From NCBI GenBank assembly GCA_020345785.1, contig CP070771.1, positions 4,569,427-4,579,481 on the forward strand: 10,055 bases of DNA, read 5' to 3'. How positions within the stretch are numbered: position 1 is the first letter of the stretch; the number at the start of each line of letters is the position of its first letter. Source of the stretch: Desulfobacterales bacterium (GTDB taxonomy: Bacteria; Desulfobacterota; Desulfobacteria; Desulfobacterales; JAFDCJ01). Below the pieces are notes generated by a model. It saw only the letters and a list, made by a program, of their open reading frames with translations, was not told the DNA's origin and ran no database searches. This document shows positions 1-5,546 of the stretch, piece after piece. The position numbers and the translations under genes were made by a program.

Positions 1-92
1 TTTCTTCTGTCCTCTGCGTGCCGCGGCGAAGCTCGAAGAGCCAAGACGGGTCATCTGACATCTGTCTTCTGTTCTCTGACACCTGAAACCTC
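1..92. repeat. Dispersed CT-rich intergenic repeat, left edge cut by the window
   Basis: The sequence is a chain of TCTGTCYTCTG-like units (about 1-16 and 56-77) ending in CTGACACCTGA at 76-86. The same 11-mer, in a similar pyrimidine-rich setting, recurs at 8006-8016 in this window, so this is a repeat family and not unique sequence. The middle part (about 17-50, GCCGCGGCGAAGCTCGAAGAG) is GC-rich and partly self-complementary. It ends just short of the stop codon of the DMT transporter gene. No coding frame is supported. Repeats of this style are familiar from Desulfobacterales assemblies (recollection, not checked). Confidence 0.55.
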
Positions 93-95
93 TAT

Positions 96-968
96 TCACC
101 TGCTCAACCCGATAAACACCACGCCGAGTGCAATCAGCGAAGCTCCGGCAAGTTTCTGGTGGGCATGCGCCTCCTTGAGCCAGATAATCCCAAATAAGGC
201 TGAAAAAACGATGCTCACTTCGCGGGCGGCAACCACGTAGCTTACCTTGCTGAGTCGGAAGGCAAAAAGGATCATCAAATAGGTGAAGAGAACCAGAAAA
301 CCGTCGATGAGAATGGGTCCCCGGTTGAACCGCCACTCCATTTTCAATGCTTCACGCTCCTTGACCAACACGTAGGGGGAGAGCAGCAGCAGCGAAATGA
401 CAAACATCAGATAGATGTAAACCGGCGGGTAAACCAGACCAACGCCCACTTTGTCAACCAGAGAATATCCGGCAATGGTTCCTCCGGTACAAAGCGCCCA
501 GATCGAGGCGCTTCCGCGCATTGCTCGAAATGGCTCAAGTATGGAATCAAGGTTAAATGAATTCAGATGGATAAAGTAGATTCCGCAGACAACCAGGATA
601 ATACCCAATACTCCCGGCACTGAGAGCTTTTCCTGCAAAAGAGTGACAGCCAGTATTGGCACAAACAGAGGTCCGGAGCCCCGCGAGAGGGGATACACCA
701 GCGAAAGGTCGCCTCTCTCGTAAGCCCCTCCCATGAACCAGAAATATAAGGCGTGCAACACGCCGGTGGCAATGATGCAGGCCCATCCGGCCGGGTTCAG
801 GGTCAGCTGCGGCAGGAAGTACAGAAACATCGGCAGATAGCCGATAGAGGCGATCAGGAGAAACCACCAGATGAATGCCATTTTTTTACGGCTCGTTTTG
901 GCAAGATAATTCCAGCTTGCATGCAATAATGCCGCAACGAGCACAATGGAAAGGGCCAGACCGCTCAT
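96..968 (-). CDS. EamA/DMT-family inner-membrane permease
   Basis: This is a 290-residue, highly hydrophobic protein with about ten predicted membrane helices and two tandem EamA (drug/metabolite transporter) repeats, roughly residues 1-135 and 150-289. Each half ends with the typical pattern of a short charged loop and a Gly-rich last helix (LQEKLS...GIILVVCGIYFI near 111-133; WLKEAHAHQKL...GVVFIGL near 263-288). The loop Y83-ERGDLSLVYPLSRG followed by GSGPLF is characteristic of one EamA subgroup. The length is normal for the family. The substrate cannot be read from sequence; DMT proteins export or import amino acids, nucleotide sugars, purines or amines. The start is ATG at 968 with no clear Shine-Dalgarno. 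It lies 41 bp downstream of the HD-domain gene on the same strand, so co-transcription is likely. The gap holds a small tandem GGTTATT duplication (991-1006). Confidence 0.9.
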   Translation of the reverse strand: MSGLALSIVLVAALLHASWNYLAKTSRKKMAFIWWFLLIASIGYLPMFLYFLPQLTLNPAGWACIIATGVLHALYFWFMGGAYERGDLSLVYPLSRGSGPLFVPILAVTLLQEKLSVPGVLGIILVVCGIYFIHLNSFNLDSILEPFRAMRGSASIWALCTGGTIAGYSLVDKVGVGLVYPPVYIYLMFVISLLLLSPYVLVKEREALKMEWRFNRGPILIDGFLVLFTYLMILFAFRLSKVSYVVAAREVSIVFSALFGIIWLKEAHAHQKLAGASLIALGVVFIGLSR

Positions 969-1009
969 AATTAGAAATTAGGTTGTTAATGGTTATTGGT
1001 TATTGGCTC

Positions 1010-1624
1010 CTAAATTAAATTGCATACTTTTTGATATCCAGAGAAATCTATGAACTTATCGTCGGCGTTGAGCAGCCGACCGAGGTTCTGCGGAGTGATC
1101 GCTAACTTACGGAAGATTTCCTCTTCCAAGGCCTGGGTTTTGTCCCAGAGCCAACGAATTCGTTCCTTGTGTTCCGGCAGCTTGCCGTACTTTTCCAGTA
1201 TATAGTTCAAACGTTTATCAAGACCGACGATCCTTTCATGCAGCACCCGCTTATCGGCATAATTGATAATCTCCGCTTCGCCAAGCGTTACCGGATCCGG
1301 GTATGCATCCAGTCTGACATGCTGCCGAACGAGATCACCGACCTCGGGATAGCCCTGCTCGGCCAGAAATTGGCCGCCGGTAAGGGCATGATTTTCTTCG
1401 GTTTTAAAGCTGCGGGTCTTGGTGATGTCGTGCAGCAGGGACGCCGCCCGGATCAAATCGTAATTGAGCCGGTGATGCTGCGCGTTTAGATTCTGCGCCA
1501 GGTAGGTTGCCACTCGGCAAACCTGAAGGGAGTGGCGCACAATATGGTCCATCATCTTCATATCGCACATCAGCTGATAGCACTGTTCAATGCTTGGAAT
1601 CTGCATAGTAAAATACACTTTCAT
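1010..1624 (-). CDS. HD-domain metal-dependent phosphohydrolase
   Basis: This is a 204-residue soluble protein. The HD superfamily metal ligands are visible: H31 (IVRHSLQV), the H65-D66 pair (LLHDITKT), H79 and H102 as likely extra ligands (ENHALTGG; RQHVRL), and D124 (YADKRV). The order and spacing (H, HD, H, H, D) fit a catalytically competent HD/HDIG phosphohydrolase of the kind acting on nucleotides or other phosphoesters. No second domain is present; residues 125-204 are a helical tail rich in charged residues. The substrate is unknown. The first ATG (1624) is used here; ATG at codon 7 (MQIPS) is an equally possible start, because neither has a good Shine-Dalgarno. It sits upstream of the EamA permease on the same strand and is divergent from the dehydrogenase fusion. 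Confidence 0.88.
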   Translation of the reverse strand: MKVYFTMQIPSIEQCYQLMCDMKMMDHIVRHSLQVCRVATYLAQNLNAQHHRLNYDLIRAASLLHDITKTRSFKTEENHALTGGQFLAEQGYPEVGDLVRQHVRLDAYPDPVTLGEAEIINYADKRVLHERIVGLDKRLNYILEKYGKLPEHKERIRWLWDKTQALEEEIFRKLAITPQNLGRLLNADDKFIDFSGYQKVCNLI

Positions 1625-1892
1625 TTCAGTTTTTCATCAGGAATTAATGCGATCTTCGTTAAAAAAGCGTTAGATTTAGATGCTTCTCCTATCGACAATT
1701 GTCAATCTTTAATTAGTCTGCTCTCAAAAATAGCTTATTCAGAGTGTTGAAATATTCTTTTAAGATTGAAGAAAGTCGTAAAATCGAAATTCCGGCGGAT
1801 TAATTATTTAATGCTGCGCATTTTTTTCTTTTTTTATTTTATATCAAATATGAAAATTTGGAGACACAGCCGGTATTATGAAATTGAAATCT

Positions 1893-1934
1893 TTTGTCAA
1901 TCACCGATTTTTAAAAAAATCGGTGATTGACAAA
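1893..1934. repeat. 42-bp perfect inverted repeat
   Basis: The two 20-bp arms are perfectly complementary: TTTGTCAATCACCGATTTTT at 1893-1912, paired with 1915-1934, with only AA (1913-1914) between them. The A/T tracts lie at the centre of the dyad and no U-run follows either arm, so it does not look like an intrinsic terminator. It could be a regulator binding site between the divergent genes, a small palindromic mobile repeat, or a cruciform-forming site. Confidence 0.8.
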
Positions 1935-1978
1935 GTCTATCCAGCCCTTTAATTAATCGAGCAGTCGGGGATTTTTTG

Positions 1979-2093
1979 CGACATAATTTGGCCTTCCTGC
2001 AAAGGCAGGAATCCAGAGAATAAGGTGCCGAGGGACCTGAATGCCCGACCCCTTCTACACGCGGGCAGGCTCTACGCAGGCATGACGACATAA
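1979..2093. repeat. Short dispersed repeat element with hairpin ends
   Basis: The left end has a hairpin, TTCCTGC (1994-2000) and GCAGGAA (2005-2011) with a 4-base loop, continuing into ATCCAGAG. The right end reads GCAGGCATGACGACA. This is the layout of the widespread bacterial repeats that open with a (T)TCCTGC...GCAGGAATCCAG hairpin and end in a CATGACGA-like motif (established as a common repeat style; the exact family is not checked). The 8-mer CGACATAA occurs at both borders (1979-1986 and 2086-2093), which may be a target duplication. It ends 65 bp before the dehydrogenase start codon. A 70-codon minus-strand frame through it is spurious. Confidence 0.6.
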
Positions 2094-2157
2094 CACCCCG
2101 GCCATTCAAATAATCTGAACTTAATAACCGCTTGCTAAAATTGTACAGGAAGCAAAA

Positions 2158-3441
2158 TTGAAAGTCGTTATTGTCAGAGATGCACCCGAAAATACACAGC
2201 AGTTAATTGCCGGACAATTCCCTGCCGATTGGCAAATCGTTGTGGTTCCGGCATTATCTTTAATCGATGAAATCGGCGATGCGGATGCGCTCATACCCGA
2301 GGGGACCCGGATCGACGCCCCGCTTCTGGAACATGCCAAAAATTTGAAAATCATTCAGACCGGAGCCGGCTACGACAACGTCGATATAGAGGAATGCAGC
2401 CGAAGAGGCATCCTGGTGGCCAATGCAGCCGGGATCAATGCCCGCGCGGTGGCTGAACACGTGCTTGCTTTAATTCTCTGCTGGTACAAAAATATCGCCA
2501 AATTAAACGCGGCAATCAAGAGCGGTAATTTCGCTGTGGACTATGCCGGATCGGAGCTTTCCGGCAAGGTGATCGGCGTGGTGGGGCTCGGCCGCATCGG
2601 CCGGGAAGTCGCCAAAATGGCACAGGCCAACAACCTGAAGGCTGTTGGATACCATTATCGGCAGACGGGAGAAACTGCCGACATAGACCGCATGGATTTG
2701 CATTCACTTCTAAAACGAGCGGATATCGTTTCTATTCATGTCGCGTTAAACGAAAAGACGCGACATATGATCGGCGCCAGGCAATTCAAGGTAATGAAAA
2801 AAGATGCTTTTTTAGTCAATACCTCCCGCGGAGCCGTGGTTGATGAGCAGGCCCTGATAGAGGCTCTGCGGCTGGGCCGCATTGGGGGAGCCGGTCTGGA
2901 TGTATTCGAAACTGAACCGCTGCCCGCCGACAGTCCCCTGCGACGCCTTGAAAATGTTATCCTGACGCCCCACACGGCCGGAGAACCGGATGCCTTGTTT
3001 TTTCATAGGAAGCGTTTTCAGTTCTTCGCGCAAAACATCTCCCGGCATGATGCCGGAATACCGCTATTGAACGAATTGCAGCCGGTCCGGAGCGGCACAA
3101 AAACGGCCGGCAGGGTAATTCCGGCGGTCAATTTGCCGGAAGGCTACAATGGTAAAATCCTTCTGGTATCGGTGTCCGGCGATGGTATTGAAGAAATGGT
3201 GATTCTGCGTTCCGGGGATCTCTGGCACCGGGAAATACTGCGCAACACAGAGAAAGAAATTCGCGACCGCGGATTCAAAAACGCCCGGGTCCATGAATTG
3301 GGCGGCGCTCACCTGCGTTTTGAACCGGACGGTACCATCATCATCCATGGCTTCAGCCAGCAGTACGGTGCCTGCGACAAGGAATATGCCGCTGAGCTTG
3401 TCAGAACCGCATTTGGGGGTAGACGTGTTGAGGTAGCCTAA
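2158..3441 (+). CDS. D-2-hydroxyacid dehydrogenase fused to a Janus/PHPT1-like domain
   Basis: This is a 427-residue protein. Residues 1-310 form a complete D-isomer 2-hydroxyacid dehydrogenase: QTGAGYDNVD (68-77), Rossmann motif GLGRIG (143-148), and catalytic R224 (NTSRGAVVD), E253 (FETEP) and H272 (PHTAG). The end of the second Rossmann strand is GYHYR (164-168) and lacks the acidic residue usual for NAD, which hints at NADP use. Residues 319-427 are an extra domain the family does not normally have. They match the Janus/PHPT1 phosphohistidine phosphatase family by eye: VIPAV (320-324), K333, R351, H357, LGG (381-383) and HGFSQQYG (397-404). The start is TTG 2158; AGGA lies at 2147-2150, 7 bases upstream, and the first in-frame ATG is codon 154. 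The reaction and substrate are unknown. Confidence 0.9.
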   Translation: MKVVIVRDAPENTQQLIAGQFPADWQIVVVPALSLIDEIGDADALIPEGTRIDAPLLEHAKNLKIIQTGAGYDNVDIEECSRRGILVANAAGINARAVAEHVLALILCWYKNIAKLNAAIKSGNFAVDYAGSELSGKVIGVVGLGRIGREVAKMAQANNLKAVGYHYRQTGETADIDRMDLHSLLKRADIVSIHVALNEKTRHMIGARQFKVMKKDAFLVNTSRGAVVDEQALIEALRLGRIGGAGLDVFETEPLPADSPLRRLENVILTPHTAGEPDALFFHRKRFQFFAQNISRHDAGIPLLNELQPVRSGTKTAGRVIPAVNLPEGYNGKILLVSVSGDGIEEMVILRSGDLWHREILRNTEKEIRDRGFKNARVHELGGAHLRFEPDGTIIIHGFSQQYGACDKEYAAELVRTAFGGRRVEVA

Positions 3442-3486
3442 CCGATATTCAATAAAGGCATTTGATCGGGTTTCAAGGCTGGCGCA

Positions 3487-3554
3487 AACAAAATTACAAA
3501 TTCCAAATCACAAATCTCAAATAAATTTCAATGACCAAAATACAAAATTCCAAA
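3487..3554. repeat. AT-rich AAATTCCAAAT-type repeat, left arm
   Basis: It is a string of short related units (ACAAATTCCAAATCACAAAT, CTCAAAT, TTTCAATGACC, AAAATTCCAAA). Its reverse complement, which includes GGTCATTG, GATTTGAGATTT-like and TTTGGAATTT, reappears on the other side of the spacer at about 3671-3700 and 3741-3771. The two therefore form an imperfect inverted pair about 285 bp across. Confidence 0.6.
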
Positions 3555-3663
3555 CGGACCTCAACCTGTTTTTGTCATCGTTATTGATAAATGCGCGGTC
3601 CTATATCACGAGAGCAAGAAATTACCAATACTCAAAAAATACAGCTAAATTATCTCGGTTTGG

Positions 3664-3771
3664 CCGGTTTCGGTCATTGATTATGGTGATTTGAGATTTA
3701 CCCTTCGACGCTGCTAAGGGTGGTGAGTTTGTCGAACCATTTGTTATTTGGTGCTCGGAATTTGGAATTTA
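3664..3771. repeat. AT-rich repeat, right arm, interrupted by another repeat
   Basis: GGTTTCGGTCATTGATTATG and GATTTGAGATTTA (3666-3700) mirror the left arm. The pattern breaks at 3700 and resumes as TTTGTTATTTGG...GGAATTTGGAATTT from about 3740. The last bases of this arm contain the stop codon of the MATE gene (TAA on the minus strand, 3769-3771), so the repeat reaches into the end of a gene. Confidence 0.55.
3700..3739. repeat. CCCTTCGAC...GTCGAACCA palindromic repeat
   Basis: This 40-bp unit has two alternative hairpins: TTCGAC (3704-3709) with GTCGAA (3731-3736), and CCCTT (3701-3705) with AAGGG (3716-3720). It closely resembles the widespread bacterial repeat with core CCCTTCGACAAGCTCAGGG...GAGCTTGTCGAACCA, with a few substitutions. 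It sits inside the AT-rich right arm and appears to have inserted there. Confidence 0.65.
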
Positions 3772-5148
3772 TATCTTGCCGGCCTGGTCTTTTAAAGGGC
3801 TCTTACCGATCCCAGGCCACACCCGCAGGACCCCGAACACGGCCCGTATCCATATCCAGGCACAGGTAATAACCCACAACCAGGTCAGCGCATCCCCACG
3901 GTTTTCATCGAGCAGGAAAATAGCCGATCCGCAGCAGACAGTGGCCGCCAGCATGACATTGCGCAGGAAACGAAAATCTCCGGTACCCCAGTGAATTCCG
4001 TCGGTGGCATAGGTCAGCGCATTGACCGGCTGGGTAACAGCGGATACAATCCAGGCCGGAATAAAAAGTTTAATGGCCGATGGGGGAACAATGAGGTCCA
4101 TAATTGCAGCCTGCCCGAGCAACATCAGTAGAGCCAGCGCCAGGCCGGTTGCCGCGCTCCAGCCAAAAACGTAATGGGCCACTCGCCGTGCCTGCTGCCG
4201 CAAGGCCGGACCCATAAAAAAACCCACCAGACTCTGAGCGGTAACGGCATAAGAATCAAGCAAAAGCGTGGTAAACATCCAGACTTGCCGTATGGCTTGG
4301 TGGGCCGCCCCGGCGTCCGGTCCGATGCGGGTGGCAACGCGGGTCGTCAAAAGAAAAAAAGCCGTGGCCAGACCGGTTCGGATAAACATTTCACCACCGA
4401 TCTGAAACAGCCGCCGGATATCGCGCACCCGAATGTCGCCGGGAATGCCGATTTTGCGATACAGGATAATTCCCGCTGCTGCCGCTCCGATCCACTGACT
4501 GATAACGCTCGCCAGTGCAGCCCCGGCGACCCCGAGTGCCGGCAGTGCACCATATCCAAAAATCAAAAAGGCGTCCAGGATGATATTTAAGATGTTGATG
4601 ATCAGCGCAATCCACAAAGGGTTGCGCATGTCCTGCAGCCCCCTGAGGATGCCGAAGCCCGCCACCGTAATCATAACGGCGGGAGCGCCAAACAATCTGA
4701 TGCGCAGGTACTGAGTGGCCTGGTAGTGGACTGCACCGTCGGCACCCATGGCAGTAGAAAAGTATGGAACCAGTGCCAAACCCGCCGCCAGCAGCAATAA
4801 ACCGAAGATGACTGCCAGGGCAAGCGCCAAGCCGCCTATTTCGGCAACACGTCGCAGGGACTGCCTGCCAAAGGCTTGGGATATCTCGGTTTGCGTGCCT
4901 ATGCCCAAGAAATTAAAAACCCAGTAAATGCCGGACAATCCGACGGTCCCGACACCCAGGGCCGCCAGCGAAACCGAGCCCAATCGGGCGATAAAAGCCG
5001 TGTCCACAAGTCCGGTCAGGGGTTCGGCGATCAGGGACAACAAAACCGGCAATGACATGGATAGCAAGGTAGTATTCGGAGCGTGAATAAAGGGATGCGC
5101 CCGGGGCGCAACGGTTCCTGCAGCGATATTGTAATCGGTGGGTTGCAT
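3769..5148 (-). CDS. MATE-family multidrug/metabolite exporter, DinF-type
   Basis: From ATG 5148 this is a 459-residue integral membrane protein with about twelve hydrophobic segments, the normal length for MATE (multidrug and toxin extrusion) antiporters. The first helix carries the DinF-subgroup signature PLTGLVDTAFIARLG, with the membrane Asp (D49) used for cation coupling in characterised relatives. It is followed by LAALGVGT and a loop with GIGTQTEISQAFGR. The second half repeats the fold (ATRIGPDAGAAHQAIRQVWM, about 270-290, is typical). The substrate is not predictable. The start is uncertain: a TTG at 5154 would add two residues and an internal ATG at 5058 would remove 30; none has a clear Shine-Dalgarno. 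A strong palindrome lies just upstream of the start. The 3' end abuts the AT-rich repeat. Confidence 0.9.
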   Translation of the reverse strand: MQPTDYNIAAGTVAPRAHPFIHAPNTTLLSMSLPVLLSLIAEPLTGLVDTAFIARLGSVSLAALGVGTVGLSGIYWVFNFLGIGTQTEISQAFGRQSLRRVAEIGGLALALAVIFGLLLLAAGLALVPYFSTAMGADGAVHYQATQYLRIRLFGAPAVMITVAGFGILRGLQDMRNPLWIALIINILNIILDAFLIFGYGALPALGVAGAALASVISQWIGAAAAGIILYRKIGIPGDIRVRDIRRLFQIGGEMFIRTGLATAFFLLTTRVATRIGPDAGAAHQAIRQVWMFTTLLLDSYAVTAQSLVGFFMGPALRQQARRVAHYVFGWSAATGLALALLMLLGQAAIMDLIVPPSAIKLFIPAWIVSAVTQPVNALTYATDGIHWGTGDFRFLRNVMLAATVCCGSAIFLLDENRGDALTWLWVITCAWIWIRAVFGVLRVWPGIGKSPLKDQAGKI

Positions 5149-5159
5149 GCGCAAAGATG

Positions 5160-5245
5160 AAATCAGCGACCGCCAGCAGAACTAGAGGTATGAGGAAGGC
5201 CCTTAGAAGGGGCCGGTACCACGCTCTATCACTGGTCGCTGATTT
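5160..5245. repeat. 86-bp rod-like palindromic element next to the MATE start
   Basis: The outer arms are exact 12-bp complements: AAATCAGCGACC (5160-5171) and GGTCGCTGATTT (5234-5245). Inside, a second stem forms on the minus strand (TAGAG with CTCTA, then GTG with CAT past a one-base bulge), and the apex is a 7-bp hairpin (5198-5204 with 5208-5214, one G-T pair). The whole element can fold as a long imperfect rod. It ends 11 bases before the MATE ATG, so it would lie in that gene's leader if transcription starts upstream. It could be a leader structure or a small mobile palindrome; no riboswitch class is recognised. Confidence 0.6.
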
Positions 5246-5442
5246 ATATAAAGAATTTTGGCGGCATCATAAGATTTTCCGACAAAAGCTTGCCCTTGTA
5301 AATTTTTATTAGCTACGTTGAGCGATTCATCATTCACAGGCATCTTGTGTTGTTCAGCCCAATGCGGTCACGGTTGCCATGCCGGCAGACACAACGAGAT
5401 CATAAAAAATAAGCCAACATTGTCTTTTTCATCTCCATTCAT
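5203..5442 (-). pseudogene. Interrupted frame for a small secreted protein (possible remnant)
   Basis: An 80-codon frame from ATG 5442 to TAA 5203-5205 has a single in-frame TGA (5368-5370). After it the frame reads plausibly as protein (AEQHKMPVNDESLNVANK, then QGQAFVGKSYDAAKILY, ending VIERGTGPF). In another frame, ATG 5432 gives MKKTMLAYF, a typical signal-peptide start. It would join the downstream frame through LVVSAGMATVTALG if one T were removed from the six-T run (5404-5409) and one G added at 5358-5360. Either one nonsense codon or two compensating homopolymer indels explain the break, so decay or sequencing error are both possible. No family is recognised. Its 3' end overlaps the 5160-5245 palindrome. 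Confidence 0.3.
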
Positions 5443-5546
5443 ACGCCAGCGGCATGGTGAAAGTTTGGACAACCAAAAAATACTTTCGCTGTAACGGTAA
5501 AACCTTTTCAATTATCACTGCCATAGCCGGTGGCTTATGAATGGAG
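5433..5546. repeat. 114-bp element with about 25-bp imperfect inverted ends
   Basis: CTCCATTCATA at 5433-5443 is exactly complementary to TATGAATGGAG at 5536-5546. The match continues inward with a few mismatches (left arm to about 5460, right arm from about 5516: CGCCAGCGGCATGGTGA against AGCCACCGGCTATGGCAGTGA), enclosing about 55 bp. The right arm touches the stop codon of the phosphotransferase gene. It may be a MITE-like element or a long-loop hairpin downstream of that gene; no U-run follows, so intrinsic termination is not supported. Confidence 0.6.

Larger units (their letters stand above)
1625..2157. other. Divergent intergenic region, AT-rich, with a dyad and a repeat
   Basis: This 533-bp spacer lies between two divergently transcribed genes. 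About 1740-1920 is strongly AT-rich with long A/T runs. There is a 10-bp palindrome GACAATTGTC at 1694-1703; read on the minus strand it contains TTGACA, a possible -35 for the HD gene, but no convincing -10 is seen at the right distance. The 1893-1934 dyad also contains TTGACA facing outward on each side. No RNA gene is recognised. A 39-codon frame at 1811-1930 (+) is mostly the translation of homopolymers and the dyad and is not believed. Confidence 0.6.
3442..3768. other. Convergent spacer filled with repeats
   Basis: This 327-bp spacer lies between two converging genes and holds no supported coding frame. Its outer parts are an AT-rich imperfect inverted repeat (3487-3554 and about 3664-3771) with a second hairpin repeat inside the right arm at 3700-3739. 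The interior (about 3555-3660) has no recognisable feature. No clean intrinsic terminator is visible after either gene. Confidence 0.6.

Noticed and set aside
1897..2109. 70-codon minus-strand frame reading SSCLRRACPRVEG and CQSPIFLKIGD
   Set aside because: It is the translation of the short dispersed repeat and the 42-bp dyad; the same SPIF-KIGD words appear on the plus strand because of the palindrome.
2114..2141. Possible promoter TAAAAT (2136-2141) ahead of the dehydrogenase fusion
   Set aside because: There is no acceptable -35 at 16-18 bp, and the implied start site would overlap the ribosome-binding site.
4174..4590. 138-codon plus-strand frame
   Set aside because: It lies wholly antisense to the MATE gene and has no domain signature.
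5160..5245. T-box-like reading of the leader (GTGGTACC on the minus strand)
   Set aside because: The T-box GGGTGGNACCGCG sequence is not matched beyond a few bases, there is no specifier stem or terminator, and a MATE exporter is not a usual T-box target.
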